From NCBI GenBank assembly GCA_944326305.1, contig CALVDL010000001.1, forward strand, positions 124,001-188,000: 64,000 bases of DNA, written 5' to 3'. Every line of letters begins with the position of its first letter. Position 1 is the first letter of the stretch. A program made the translations under genes and the position numbers. This DNA comes from an uncultured Bacteroidales bacterium (lineage in GTDB: Bacteria; Bacteroidota; Bacteroidia; Bacteroidales; UBA932). The notes under the pieces are model-generated. The model made no database searches. It was not told the DNA's origin and worked only from the letters and a program-made list of their open reading frames with translations. Below are positions 43,604 to 52,730 of the stretch, piece after piece.

Positions 43604-43606
43604 CCT

Positions 43607-44932
43607 ATGCAGTGCCCGTATTTTCCTCATACGCAAGAAGATCTGAAACAGATGCTTGACAAGGCCGGCGCTGTCTCCCTGAGGGACCTGTTCGCCGATG
43701 TGCCGGAAGAATTCATCTATAAAGGGGAATTCAACCTTCCGGATGCAATGTCCGAGATGGAGGTCCTCGAGACGTTCCGCCGGATGGAAAGCCTGGACAA
43801 GCCGCTGACCGTCTTCTGCGGGGCGGGTGCATACGACCATTATGCCCCTGCCGTCATCAGGTATATCCTGTCGCGTTCGGAGTTCCAGACCGCCTATACC
43901 CCGTACCAGGCGGAGATTTCACAGGGTACCCTCAGGTATATATTCGAGTTCCAGAGCATGATATGCTCGCTTACAGGGATGGACTGCGCCAACGCTTCCA
44001 TGTACGACGGTCCCACTTCTGCCGCCGAGGCCATGATGATGTGCGTGGCCGCCTCCAGACGCAGGCGCAGGATACTGGTTTCTGCAGCCCTGCTTCCGCA
44101 GGTGCTGGACGTGGTCAGGACCTATGCCGATTATCATGGAATGGATGTGGGTACTGTCGCCCAGGCTGACGGGGTCACATCCTCGGATTCCCTCAGGGAG
44201 CTTCTCTCTGCAGGGGATGTGGCCGGTGTCCTTGTCCCGGGGATAAACAGGTACGGCATCATCGAGGACCTGACCGGGTTTGCGGATGCTGTCCATGGTG
44301 CCGGGGCCATCCTTGCGGTCTATTCCGACCCGTCATCCCTTGCAGTCATAAGGACTCCGGGCGAATGGGGAGCGGACATAGCCTGCGGGGATGCGCAGAG
44401 CCTGGGTATGCCTCTGTCTTTCGGCGGGCCTTATGCCGGTTTCCTTGCCTGCCGCAAGGAATATATGAGGAAGCTGCCTGGAAGGATTGTCGGGGCTACG
44501 TCAGATGCGCAGGGACGGCGTGCTTTCGTGCTGACCCTCCAGGCCCGCGAGCAGCATATCCGCAGGGAGAAGGCCACGAGCAACATCTGCTCCAACCAGT
44601 CCCTGATGGCTCTGTATGCGACTGTATATCTGTCTCTTATGGGACATGAGGGCCTGAAGCGTGCCAATGATCTTTCATACGCCGGCGCCCATTATCTCCA
44701 TGACAGGCTCATTGCCACGGGATGCTTCGAGGACGTGTTCGACAAGCCTTTCCTGAAAGAGTTCGTGCTCAGGTCGTCTGTCCCTGCGGACCAGCTTCAG
44801 CGTTCCCTCGCCGAGGAAGGTTTCTTCGCCGCCCTGCAGACAGAAGAGGGCTACGTTTCCTTCTGCGTGACAGAGAAGCGTTCGCGTGAAGAGATCGACC
44901 GCCTCCTCGCCGTAATCAGGACAGTAATCTGA
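43607..44932 (+). CDS. gcvPA: Glycine dehydrogenase (decarboxylating) subunit 1
   Basis: 441 residues. Typical sequences: YFPHTQEDLKQML, FCGAGAYDHYAPAVI, YTPYQAEISQGTLR, MDCANASMYDGPTSAAEA and ATSNICSNQSLMALYA. This is the N-terminal half of the P protein in the two-subunit form. With gcvPB it decarboxylates glycine with pyridoxal phosphate and passes the aminomethyl group to GcvH. In the Bacteroides relatives I remember the P protein is one fused chain, so the split form here is worth noting. Confidence 0.96.
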   Translation: MQCPYFPHTQEDLKQMLDKAGAVSLRDLFADVPEEFIYKGEFNLPDAMSEMEVLETFRRMESLDKPLTVFCGAGAYDHYAPAVIRYILSRSEFQTAYTPYQAEISQGTLRYIFEFQSMICSLTGMDCANASMYDGPTSAAEAMMMCVAASRRRRRILVSAALLPQVLDVVRTYADYHGMDVGTVAQADGVTSSDSLRELLSAGDVAGVLVPGINRYGIIEDLTGFADAVHGAGAILAVYSDPSSLAVIRTPGEWGADIACGDAQSLGMPLSFGGPYAGFLACRKEYMRKLPGRIVGATSDAQGRRAFVLTLQAREQHIRREKATSNICSNQSLMALYATVYLSLMGHEGLKRANDLSYAGAHYLHDRLIATGCFEDVFDKPFLKEFVLRSSVPADQLQRSLAEEGFFAALQTEEGYVSFCVTEKRSREEIDRLLAVIRTVI

Positions 44933-44956
44933 CCTGCTTTTGGAATCCCTTAAATT

Positions 44957-45053
44957 GTCATTTCGAGTGGAGGCCTGTGGCCGGAGACGAGAAATCTGAA
45001 ATAGGACAATGCATTGTGAAAAATCAGATCCCTCGACTGCGCTCGGGATGACA
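44957..45053. repeat. Palindromic intergenic repeat inside the gcv operon
   Basis: GTCATTTCGAGTGGAGGC…GACGAGAAATCTGA on the left and TCAGATCCCTCGACTGCGCTCGGGATGAC on the right form an imperfect inverted pair of the same type as 39857-39949 and 53987-54088. It separates gcvPA from gcvPB and could attenuate transcription or stabilise the upstream mRNA end. Confidence 0.65.
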
Positions 45054-45144
45054 GAAAAAAGTTCGTGATTACAACTTAGGGGGCTCTTTACGGATAATCA
45101 TTATTTATATTGTATTGAAAAAATAACACCTACCGACGCGAAAT

Positions 45145-46596
45145 ATGAAATATTACGATAAACTGATTTTCGAACTCTCCTCTCCGGGCCGTTGCGGGTA
45201 CTCCCTACCCGAAAACCGCTGGGGAACCTCCACGGACGGATTGCCCGACCGGCTGCGCCGCAAGGATGCTCCCGTCCTCCCTCAAGTCAGTGAGCCGGAT
45301 GTCGTAAGGCACTATACCAATCTCTCCCAGATGAATTTCGGGGTCGATTCCGGTTTCTATCCTCTCGGCAGCTGTACCATGAAGTACAACCCGAAGGTGA
45401 ACGAGGAGGTGGCATCCCTGCCCGGGTTCGCCTCTTTGCACCCGCTCCAGCCGGAGTGGACGGCCCAGGGCGCCCTGAAGCTGTACTATGACCTTTCCAG
45501 GGCCCTGTCCACACTGACAGGCATGGCGGAGTTCTCGCTCAACCAGTTCGCCGGAGCGCATGGCGAGCTTACGGGGCTCATGATCATGAGGCAGTATCAC
45601 CGTCTGCGCGGGGATGACCGCAGGACCAGGGTGATCGTGCCTGACAGCGCCCACGGCACCAATCCTGCAAGCGCGGCTGTCTGCGGGCTGTCTGTCGTAC
45701 AGGTCCGTTCCCTTGAAGACGGGACCATAGATGTGGAGGCCCTTAAAGGCCTTCTGGATGACACTGTAGCCGGAATCATGATGACCAATCCGAACACCCT
45801 CGGGCTTTTCGAGACCCACGTGAAGGAAATCGCGGAGCTTGTCCACGGGTGCGGTGGGCTGCTCTACTATGACGGGGCCAACATGAACGCCCTTCTCGGC
45901 CAGGTGCGTCCCGGTGACATGGGGTTCGACATCATGCACCTGAACCTGCACAAGACATTCTCCACGCCTCACGGAGGGGGAGGCCCCGGGGCAGGGCCTG
46001 TGGGGGTTGTCCCTGCACTTGCGCATTGCCTTCCTTATCCGAGGGTCATCCGCAGACCTGACGGCAGGTATGCCCTCATGACTGACAAGGATTCATGCGG
46101 GAGGATCTCCGGATTCATGGGCAATTTCGGTGTCCTGCTCAAAGCGTACGCCTATATCCTTATGCTGGGAAAGCAGAATGTCCGTAATGTAGGCCCGTAC
46201 GCCGTGCTGGCGGCCAACTACATAAAGGAAAGCCTGAAGGACTGCTACAAGCTGCCTGTCAAGGGTCTGTGCAAGCATGAGTTTGTCTTCGACGGTCTTG
46301 CGGATACTTCTTCCGGGGTCACCACACTTGATGTGGCCAAGAGGCTCCTGGACTACGGGTTCCATGCCCCGACGATCTATTTCCCTCTGCTGTTCCACCA
46401 GTCGATGATGATCGAGCCTACGGAGACGGAGTCGAAGGAGACCCTGGATGCTTTCATCGGGGTTATGAGGAAGATAGTGGAGGAGGCCAAGTCGGATCCT
46501 GAACTGCTGCGCTCCGCTCCGCACAATACGCCTGTGGGCCGTCCTGACGAGACTGCCGCCGCCACGCATCCGGTCCTGAAGTATGAGGATATGTAA
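45145..46596 (+). CDS. gcvPB: Glycine dehydrogenase (decarboxylating) subunit 2
   Basis: 483 residues. The pyridoxal phosphate Lys270 lies in NLHKTFSTPHGGGGPG. Other landmarks are FYPLGSCTMKYNP, QFAGAHGELTGL, SAHGTNPASAAVCG and YDGANMNALLG. It pairs with gcvPA to form the P protein. It starts 212 nt after gcvPA because a palindromic repeat lies between them; the two subunits should be needed in equal amounts. Confidence 0.97.
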   Translation: MKYYDKLIFELSSPGRCGYSLPENRWGTSTDGLPDRLRRKDAPVLPQVSEPDVVRHYTNLSQMNFGVDSGFYPLGSCTMKYNPKVNEEVASLPGFASLHPLQPEWTAQGALKLYYDLSRALSTLTGMAEFSLNQFAGAHGELTGLMIMRQYHRLRGDDRRTRVIVPDSAHGTNPASAAVCGLSVVQVRSLEDGTIDVEALKGLLDDTVAGIMMTNPNTLGLFETHVKEIAELVHGCGGLLYYDGANMNALLGQVRPGDMGFDIMHLNLHKTFSTPHGGGGPGAGPVGVVPALAHCLPYPRVIRRPDGRYALMTDKDSCGRISGFMGNFGVLLKAYAYILMLGKQNVRNVGPYAVLAANYIKESLKDCYKLPVKGLCKHEFVFDGLADTSSGVTTLDVAKRLLDYGFHAPTIYFPLLFHQSMMIEPTETESKETLDAFIGVMRKIVEEAKSDPELLRSAPHNTPVGRPDETAAATHPVLKYEDM

Positions 46597-46681
46597 GGTG
46601 TGCCATAATGGGCAATCTGCTGGCTGCAACACTGGAAGAATTCCTTGATGACAGTCCGGTTGATTCCCGGCATTGGACATT

Positions 46682-46702
46682 GACAAATTGAAGTAATTTG
46701 TC
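46682..46702. promoter_or_regulatory. Inverted repeat upstream of lpdA
   Basis: GACAAATT-GAAGT-AATTTGTC is a perfect 8-bp inverted repeat, 35 bp before the lpdA start. There is no T-run, so it is more likely an operator or mRNA hairpin than a terminator. Confidence 0.3.
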
Positions 46703-46736
46703 GAATTGATGTTAATGTATTGGATGTGATTTGTTT

Positions 46737-48083
46737 ATGATCAAGACAGATATTATAATAATTGGTGCAGGTCCGGGAGGTTACGAAACCGCCCTGCTGG
46801 CGGCAGGACGCGGGAAGAGTGTCACCCTCGTCGAATCCGGGCCGGTGGGCGGCACCTGCCTGAACGAGGGCTGCATCCCCACCAAGTCCCTGTGCCGGAG
46901 CGCGGAAGTGCTGGAGGAGATGAAGACAGCGAAGACATTCGGGGTCAGTCCGGGAGAATATTCGTTTGACTTCAAGGCCGCGATGTCCCGCAAGGAGGCT
47001 GTCGTGGCCCAGCTACGCGGCGGCGTGGAGACCCTGCTGTCGAACAAGTTGATCAACCTGGTGCATGGAAGGGCTGAATTCAGGTCCCCGTCGGTCATAT
47101 CGGCTGGAGGCGTGGAATACACGGCCGGGGACATTGTCATAGCCACAGGCTCGAAGTCTTTCATTCCGCCTATACCCGGGACGGACGACCTTGACGTAAT
47201 CACATCGTCGGAGGCCCTGTCCCTGGATTCCGTGCCGGCAAGGCTATGTATCATAGGGGCCGGGGTGATAGGGCTTGAACTGGCCTCTGTAATGAACGCA
47301 TTCGGTAGCAGCGTGACTGTGCTCGAGTCCTGCCGGGAAATCCTACCGAGGTTTGACTCTGATATAGCCAAGAGGCTGAAGCAGAGCCTTTCACGTCAGG
47401 GTATCAGCATTGTCACCCAGGCTACGGTGCAGAGTGTGGGACGCACGGCCGACGGACTGGAGGTCAGGTATGACCTGAAAGACAAGGCGGCTTCCGTGGC
47501 TGCGGACAAGGTGCTTGTGGCCGTTGGCCGCAGGGCGGACCTGGATGCAATGAACTTCCGGGACATAGGACTGGAGATGACCCCGAAGGGGATCGTCGTG
47601 GACGGCAATATGCAGACAAATATCCCTCACATCTATGCCATCGGTGATGTCGTGGGCAGGTATATGCTCGCCCATGAAGCTGTGGCGCATGGCCGCAAGG
47701 CCCTGGACCACATTTGCGGTATTGATAACCTTACTGACCTGGAGCTGATGCCTGCGGCTGTCTTCACAAGTCCGGAGGCGGCCTCTGTCGGCCTGACCGA
47801 GCAGCAGTGCAAAGAACAGGGCATCGGACACTGGTGCCGCAAGACATTCTTCCGCTCGAACGGGAAGGCTGTCTGCATGGACAGGACGGAGGGGATATGC
47901 AAGCTCTTGGTGGCGGGGGAGCCGGGTGATGCCGGAGGGAAAATCCTCGGCTGCCATCTTCTCGGTCCTCATGCCTCTGACCTCATCCAGGAAATCACTG
48001 CCCTGATGGCATGCGGGGCGACCCTGGGCAGGCTGGAGTCCGTAATTCATCCTCATCCTACCCTGAGCGAAGTGTTTATATGA
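46737..48083 (+). CDS. lpdA: Dihydrolipoyl dehydrogenase (L protein)
   Basis: 448 residues from ATG 46737; another ATG two codons earlier is possible. FAD site IIIGAGPGGYETALLA, redox disulfide GGTCLNEGCIPTKS (two Cys near 39 and 44), NAD site CIIGAGVIGLELASV, AIGDVVGRYMLAHEA, and the C-terminal active-site HPHPTLSE. It reoxidises lipoyl-GcvH with NAD. Its place at the end of the gcv genes shows it serves glycine cleavage. Confidence 0.96.
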   Translation: MIKTDIIIIGAGPGGYETALLAAGRGKSVTLVESGPVGGTCLNEGCIPTKSLCRSAEVLEEMKTAKTFGVSPGEYSFDFKAAMSRKEAVVAQLRGGVETLLSNKLINLVHGRAEFRSPSVISAGGVEYTAGDIVIATGSKSFIPPIPGTDDLDVITSSEALSLDSVPARLCIIGAGVIGLELASVMNAFGSSVTVLESCREILPRFDSDIAKRLKQSLSRQGISIVTQATVQSVGRTADGLEVRYDLKDKAASVAADKVLVAVGRRADLDAMNFRDIGLEMTPKGIVVDGNMQTNIPHIYAIGDVVGRYMLAHEAVAHGRKALDHICGIDNLTDLELMPAAVFTSPEAASVGLTEQQCKEQGIGHWCRKTFFRSNGKAVCMDRTEGICKLLVAGEPGDAGGKILGCHLLGPHASDLIQEITALMACGATLGRLESVIHPHPTLSEVFI

Positions 48084-48589
48084 TCAGAGAAGCCGATATG
48101 GATGATGCTCCGGCGATAGCGGAGATCTACAACGGATATGTCCTCGGAAGCACGGCCACTTTCGATACAGAACCTGTATCAGTGGACCATATGCGTAAGC
48201 GTATGCGGGAAATACTGGAGGAATTCCCTTATTTCGTATATGTCCTGAACGGGGAGGTCGCAGGCTATTGCTATGCCCACCGGTGGAAGGAGAAGGAAGC
48301 CTACAGGCAAACACTGGAGACCACGGTCTATGTGGCGCAGGGACACTGTGGCCGTGGTGTCGGGCATGAACTGATGGAAAAACTCATTGCGGAGTGCCGC
48401 AGCAGGGGATTCAGGGCATTGATAGCATGTATCACTGCCGGAAATGAAGCCAGTGTCGCCCTTCATGAGCGGCTTGGGTTTGTCCGGGTGTCCATGTTCA
48501 AAAATGTAGGGATGAAATTCGGCTGTCTGCTGGATGTAAACGATTATGAGCTGCTTCTTGACCAGGGAGACAGTTTGATGTCCGGATAA
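48080..48589 (+). CDS. GNAT acetyltransferase, phosphinothricin acetyltransferase-like
   Basis: 169 residues from ATG 48080, overlapping the lpdA stop as ATGA, so it is translationally coupled; a longer frame inside lpdA was rejected. It opens MIREADMDDAPAIAEIYNGY, with STATFDTEPVS, VAGYCYAHRWKEKEAYRQTL and the acetyl-CoA loop CGRGVGHELMEKLI, a pattern shared by phosphinothricin and methionine-sulfone acetyltransferases. It probably acetylates an amino acid-like compound. Why it sits with the gcv genes is unclear. Confidence 0.85.
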   Translation: MIREADMDDAPAIAEIYNGYVLGSTATFDTEPVSVDHMRKRMREILEEFPYFVYVLNGEVAGYCYAHRWKEKEAYRQTLETTVYVAQGHCGRGVGHELMEKLIAECRSRGFRALIACITAGNEASVALHERLGFVRVSMFKNVGMKFGCLLDVNDYELLLDQGDSLMSG

Positions 48590-48597
48590 TGATATAT

Positions 48598-49287
48598 TTA
48601 TCCAAGTTTGTTTCGCAGTTTTTCAAGCTCGGTTTTTACAAAACTATAAATCTCCTTGCCTAAAAGGTACATTTCTGATGAATATACACTAGGAGTGGTA
48701 TCTTTCAATGTGAAATTGGCCTCTGCATTTGTTATTGCATCAGCTAAACGGGTTTGGTCATGATCATAATTGAAACCTCCATTTATGGTCTTATTGACAA
48801 AATCTTTAAATGAGGAGCATTCCTCGACTTCGTCATCTTGTGGCTTGTTTTGATAAAAATGGTAATAAAGCCATATTTCAAAGCATGGGTTGCTTTGTGC
48901 TACATTCCAGGCTGAATATGGCTTTATTTCGTCATAAGTCTTGTGAATTCCAGCGTTTTTATCAGAACAGAAATTCCTTAGAGGAGTGATTTTACCTTCT
49001 ATTTCCCAAGAATCTGTGTCTATTACAAACCATACTTTGTCATTCTGGGCATAATCAACAGTATAGATTCTGTTTTCTCCAGATAAAATTTGTTCAGCCA
49101 ATTCCATAAGTTTCAACGGGTCAGTCCCGTATTTTGGCGGAATCGTAATGATCTGGAGATTGCTTGACAGATTCTCGAAAAATTTGAAATAACAGGGTTC
49201 TGTATCTGTCCCCTCGCAGATTATGTATATTTTATGGGAATCTTTTGATGGATTCTTCTTGATGTAGTCCTTTCTTCTGCTTATCAT
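48598..49287 (-). CDS. RloB-like protein
   Basis: 229 residues, matching the RloB family: MISRRKDYIKKNPSKDSHK, then IYIICEGTDTEPCYFKFF with the Toprim-like acidic residues, VWFVIDTDSWE and SNPCFEIWLYYHF. It follows the ATPase gene by 6 nt. Such ATPase/RloB pairs include the AbiL abortive-infection type of phage defence. Composition is strongly AT-rich compared with the gcv and arg genes around it, which suggests recent transfer. Confidence 0.85.
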   Translation of the reverse strand: MISRRKDYIKKNPSKDSHKIYIICEGTDTEPCYFKFFENLSSNLQIITIPPKYGTDPLKLMELAEQILSGENRIYTVDYAQNDKVWFVIDTDSWEIEGKITPLRNFCSDKNAGIHKTYDEIKPYSAWNVAQSNPCFEIWLYYHFYQNKPQDDEVEECSSFKDFVNKTINGGFNYDHDQTRLADAITNAEANFTLKDTTPSVYSSEMYLLGKEIYSFVKTELEKLRNKLG

Positions 49288-49293
49288 AAATCT

Positions 49294-50622
49294 TTACCAG
49301 TTTAAGTCTTTAAGATTCGACAAGAAAGGAATTCCACCATATCTGCCGTCAAGATAGCCATTTTCGATATTTGCCGTCTTATGGATATTGAAATCACTCA
49401 ATGAATAGAGTTGAGTGGCTTGTTCTGTATCTTTCTGGGCAAACCATATCTCGTCCGGACGGAAAATCTTCTGGTCAAGCAAAGCCGATTCATGTGTAGT
49501 AAAAATCAGCTGTCCGGCTATATGCTCGCTCTGGGAAAGTTTTTCCATTATGGCTTTGATTAAGATCGGGTGTATGCTTCTCTCGATTTCATCTACTGCA
49601 TAGACCTTGTTGTTTCGCATTATATTGTAAAGCAAAGGCATATATTCAATAAGGCGGCGGGTCCCGTCGGACTCTTGTTCGATAGACATGATTGTTTCCT
49701 TGCCGTCATTCCCGGAATGTATGGAGACAAGCGTTTTCATGTAGACCTTCCCGTTCTCAAATACTATATTCTGCGGTATGCCAGGCCTTTCCGTGAATAC
49801 AATCTGAGGCTCTCCAGGAAGTGCTTTAGCCCTTTTTACTAAAAATGACAGTTGTTCGTTTGCCTGTATGTTATCTTCTTCGATGATTTCTTTTTTTGTC
49901 TCCAGCCGTGAGATTCCTGTCCTGAATTCAGGCATGACAGAATTGACTAATCCGGAAAAATCTGAATCCGTGTCAAATATATGCGGTACAGTCTTTACCG
50001 TATATGTCGGGGTGATTACTTCAAGCTTGTCGATAAACCAGTTATATGCATCTGTGACAGATGGAATTTCATCTTGATAATATTGTCCGATAAATGTAAG
50101 GAATAACATATCCGGCCGTACGACTCTGTCAAGAGCCTCAACGAACTGTTCGTTGAAACCTTTTACAAGATATTCGGGATTAATTTTCAGCTCGGAATCT
50201 TTACGGGAAAAAATATATATGTCTTTGTGCTTCTTGCTCAGGAACAATTCCTCTGTATATACCGTTTCTCTATCAAATGCAATGTGATAATAAAAATTTT
50301 TGCCATTCTGATAAAACTCGATAGCCAATTCGGAAGGATTGCTCAAGCAGTCCTCATCAAACTTGAAAGGAAGATCATAATGGAATTTAAAATTCGTCAT
50401 ACTTCCTGTTGATACCATTGCTTTAAGAAGTCGTATCCCATCAATGAGATTGCTTTTCCCAGCTCCATTGGCACCATAAATTGCACTCATCCTCAGTACC
50501 GTGGCATAATCACAGATAATTTTGTGGTTGTCGTGATTATGACTTTTACTTGAGGGAAATGTGTTGAATTCCGTTGCTCCCTTGAAAGAGTCGATATTTT
50601 CGAGAGTGAATCTAAGTATCAT
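49294..50622 (-). CDS. AAA ATPase of the RloA/AAA_15 type, SMC-like
   Basis: 442 residues. MILRFTLENIDSFKG, then Walker A YGANGAGKS (49-57). Near residue 350, KVYAVDEIERSIHP is the Walker B region and LIFTTHESALL the switch His, as in OLD/RecF-like ATPases. With RloB directly downstream the pair resembles AbiL-type defence, in which the ATPase senses infection and the partner acts. That role is inferred from family and arrangement. AT-rich, with its own -7 box at 50649-50656. Confidence 0.85.
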   Translation of the reverse strand: MILRFTLENIDSFKGATEFNTFPSSKSHNHDNHKIICDYATVLRMSAIYGANGAGKSNLIDGIRLLKAMVSTGSMTNFKFHYDLPFKFDEDCLSNPSELAIEFYQNGKNFYYHIAFDRETVYTEELFLSKKHKDIYIFSRKDSELKINPEYLVKGFNEQFVEALDRVVRPDMLFLTFIGQYYQDEIPSVTDAYNWFIDKLEVITPTYTVKTVPHIFDTDSDFSGLVNSVMPEFRTGISRLETKKEIIEEDNIQANEQLSFLVKRAKALPGEPQIVFTERPGIPQNIVFENGKVYMKTLVSIHSGNDGKETIMSIEQESDGTRRLIEYMPLLYNIMRNNKVYAVDEIERSIHPILIKAIMEKLSQSEHIAGQLIFTTHESALLDQKIFRPDEIWFAQKDTEQATQLYSLSDFNIHKTANIENGYLDGRYGGIPFLSNLKDLNW

Positions 50623-50648
50623 TGTGCGATTCGGTTATTCATTAACGG

Positions 50649-50656
50649 CAAATATA
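50649..50656 (-). promoter_or_regulatory. -7 box of the RloA/RloB pair
   Basis: The minus strand reads TATATTTG (TAnnTTTG), 27 bp before the ATG at 50622. Confidence 0.4.
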
Positions 50657-50754
50657 GGTTTTTAAATAAAAAAATCCTAAAAATATGTGGTGGTGTATTC
50701 GATTTGTTGAAATATTAACGAAATGTCGATCGACAGATACGGTCCGTGTGATAC

Positions 50755-51708
50755 CTACAGGCTTTCAAGGATTTCCTTCAGGACTGTCTGTGCGGATACC
50801 ACCCTGTTGGCGGCCTCTGGAATGACGATTGACTGCGGGCTTTCTATGACTTCATCGGAGACAATCATGTTCCTCCTGACAGGGAGGCAGTGCATGAAAT
50901 ACGCGTTGTCGGTCAGAGCCATTTTCCTGCTGTCCACAGTCCATGAGCGGTCCATGCTCAGGACCTTCCCGTAGTTTTCTCCATTGTATGCTGCCCAGTT
51001 CTTCGCATAGACGAAGTCCGCGCCTTCCAGCGCCTTGTCCTGGTCGTACTCCACCCTCGCGTTCCCGACGAACGACGGGTCGAGCTCGTATCCGCGGGGA
51101 TGTGTGATGACGAAATCGTAGTCGCACATCTGCATCCCTTCTGCAAACGAGTTCGGCACTGCCTGAGGAAGGGCCTTCGGGTGCGGTGCCCAGGTCATCA
51201 CCACTTTCGGACGGTCCTTCTTCCTGTATTCTTCAATAGTGATTATGTCGGCGAATGTCTGGAGCGGATGCCTCGTGGCGGCCTCCATGCTGAACACGGG
51301 CCTGCCTGAATACTTTATGAACTGCTCCAGTATCTTCTCCCCGTAGTCGTCTTCCCTGCTTTCGAACCTTGCGAATGACCTCACTCCTATCACGTCGCAG
51401 TAGCAGCCCATCACAGGAATGGCCTCGAGCAGATGCTCCGGCTTGTCCCCGTCCATCACCACTCCTCTCTCGGTCTCGAGTTTCCACGCCCCCTGGTTCA
51501 CGTCCAGGACCATGACGTTCATCCCGAGGTTCATCGCAGCCTTCTGGGTGCTGAGCCTTGTGCGGAGGCTGGAGTTGAAAAACAGCATAAGCAGGGTCTT
51601 GTTCCTCCCGAGTGACTGGTCGTCAAACGGATGCGCTTTTACATACATTGCTTTCCGTACGGCTTCTCTGATGTCGCCGAGCTGGAGTATTGAAGTGAAG
51701 TGTCTCAT
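50755..51708 (-). CDS. argF': N-succinylornithine carbamoyltransferase
   Basis: 317 residues, very similar to the characterised Bacteroides fragilis enzyme. Carbamoyl-phosphate site FFNSSLRTR (43-51), then GAWKLETERGVVMDGDKPEH, EAATRHPLQTFAD, VVMTWAPHP, ITHPRGYELDP and FMHCLPVRRN. Pro90 in GDKPEH is the residue that selects N-succinylornithine; acetylornithine enzymes have Glu there. It makes N-succinylcitrulline for arginine synthesis. It is transcribed apart from the other arg genes, divergent from the DMT gene. Confidence 0.94.
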   Translation of the reverse strand: MRHFTSILQLGDIREAVRKAMYVKAHPFDDQSLGRNKTLLMLFFNSSLRTRLSTQKAAMNLGMNVMVLDVNQGAWKLETERGVVMDGDKPEHLLEAIPVMGCYCDVIGVRSFARFESREDDYGEKILEQFIKYSGRPVFSMEAATRHPLQTFADIITIEEYRKKDRPKVVMTWAPHPKALPQAVPNSFAEGMQMCDYDFVITHPRGYELDPSFVGNARVEYDQDKALEGADFVYAKNWAAYNGENYGKVLSMDRSWTVDSRKMALTDNAYFMHCLPVRRNMIVSDEVIESPQSIVIPEAANRVVSAQTVLKEILESL

Positions 51709-51752
51709 AAAATTTATCTCTGGAAATTTTAAAACAGTTTCTCAAATTTTTT

Positions 51753-51760
51753 TACTTTTG
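51753..51760 (+). promoter_or_regulatory. -7 box of the DMT transporter gene
   Basis: TACTTTTG matches TAnnTTTG, 22 bp before the ATG at 51783. It is 7 bp from the opposing argF' -7 box, so the two promoters overlap. Confidence 0.45.
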
Positions 51761-51766
51761 CGCCCG

Positions 51767-51774
51767 CAAAAATA
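51767..51774 (-). promoter_or_regulatory. -7 box of argF'
   Basis: The minus strand reads TATTTTTG (TAnnTTTG), 58 bp before the ATG at 51708. It faces the DMT promoter, so the two genes may compete for polymerase. Confidence 0.4.
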
Positions 51775-51782
51775 TACGGTAT

Positions 51783-52730
51783 ATGTCAACGGATCTTCGT
51801 AAAGGGCATCTTTCGATGCTTGCTGCGAGCACCATGTGGGGAGCGATGGCACCGGTCTCCAAATATGTGATGTCCGCAGGACTGATAGGCTCTATCGTGG
51901 TCACTGATGTGCGCATCTTCGGTGCGGCTCTCCTATTCTGGGTGTTCTCCCTTTTTTCAGGAGGGGAGAAAGTCGAGCGGAGGGATTTCCCGAGACTGTT
52001 CTTCGCGGGGCTTTTCGCCATTGTCCTGAACCAGGGTGTCTATATCACCGGAGTGTCTATGACATCCCCTGTGGACGCCTCCATCATCACCACCTCGCTC
52101 CCGATAGTCACCATGATATTCGCTGCCGTCTGGCTGAAGGAGCCTATCACCGTAATGAAGGCCGGGGGTGTGCTGCTCGGGCTTGGAGGCGCACTTCTCC
52201 TGGTTTTCGGCGACAGGCTTATGCCCGGGGCCGGCGGGGGCGGGGCTTCCGCTGACGGGTCGTCCAGCCTTGTCGGTGACCTGCTGTGTTTCTTCGCACA
52301 GTGCTCGTATGCTGTCTACCTTGTCCTTTTCAAAGACCTTATCGCTAAATATTCACCGGTAACGCTGATGAAGTGGATGTTCACGTTCGCCTCTGTGGTG
52401 ATGTTTCCGTTCACCATAGGGAAATTCGTCTCGACGACATGGGAGGCAGTCCCCGTGGCCCAGTTCGCCGGGCTGGCCTTCATACTTTTCTGCGGTACCT
52501 TCCTGTGCTACCTTCTGGTCCCGGTGGGGCAGAGAAACCTCAGGCCTACGCTTGTCGCGATGTACAACTATGTCCAGCCTGTCGTGGCTACCGTGATTGC
52601 AATCATCTGGGGCATGGACAGCTTCAACATCCTGAAAGTCCTTGCCGTCATCCTCGTCTTCGCCGGTGTCCTGCTTGTAAACCGCAGCAAGTCCAGGGAG
52701 GATGTGCTGAATGCCTCAGCAGGTAAGTGA
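51783..52730 (+). CDS. EamA/DMT family transporter, 10 TM
   Basis: 315 residues with two EamA repeats. The first opens GHLSMLAASTMWGAMAPVSKY, and the end of the repeat has VDASIITTSLPIVTMIFAAVWLKEPIT; the second has LCFFAQCSYAVYLVLFKDLI and the conserved PVVATVIAIIWG. It is an inner-membrane exporter or importer of metabolites, often amino acids. The substrate is not readable. Its end overlaps the end of argD by 15 bp tail to tail. Confidence 0.9.
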   Translation: MSTDLRKGHLSMLAASTMWGAMAPVSKYVMSAGLIGSIVVTDVRIFGAALLFWVFSLFSGGEKVERRDFPRLFFAGLFAIVLNQGVYITGVSMTSPVDASIITTSLPIVTMIFAAVWLKEPITVMKAGGVLLGLGGALLLVFGDRLMPGAGGGGASADGSSSLVGDLLCFFAQCSYAVYLVLFKDLIAKYSPVTLMKWMFTFASVVMFPFTIGKFVSTTWEAVPVAQFAGLAFILFCGTFLCYLLVPVGQRNLRPTLVAMYNYVQPVVATVIAIIWGMDSFNILKVLAVILVFAGVLLVNRSKSREDVLNASAGK

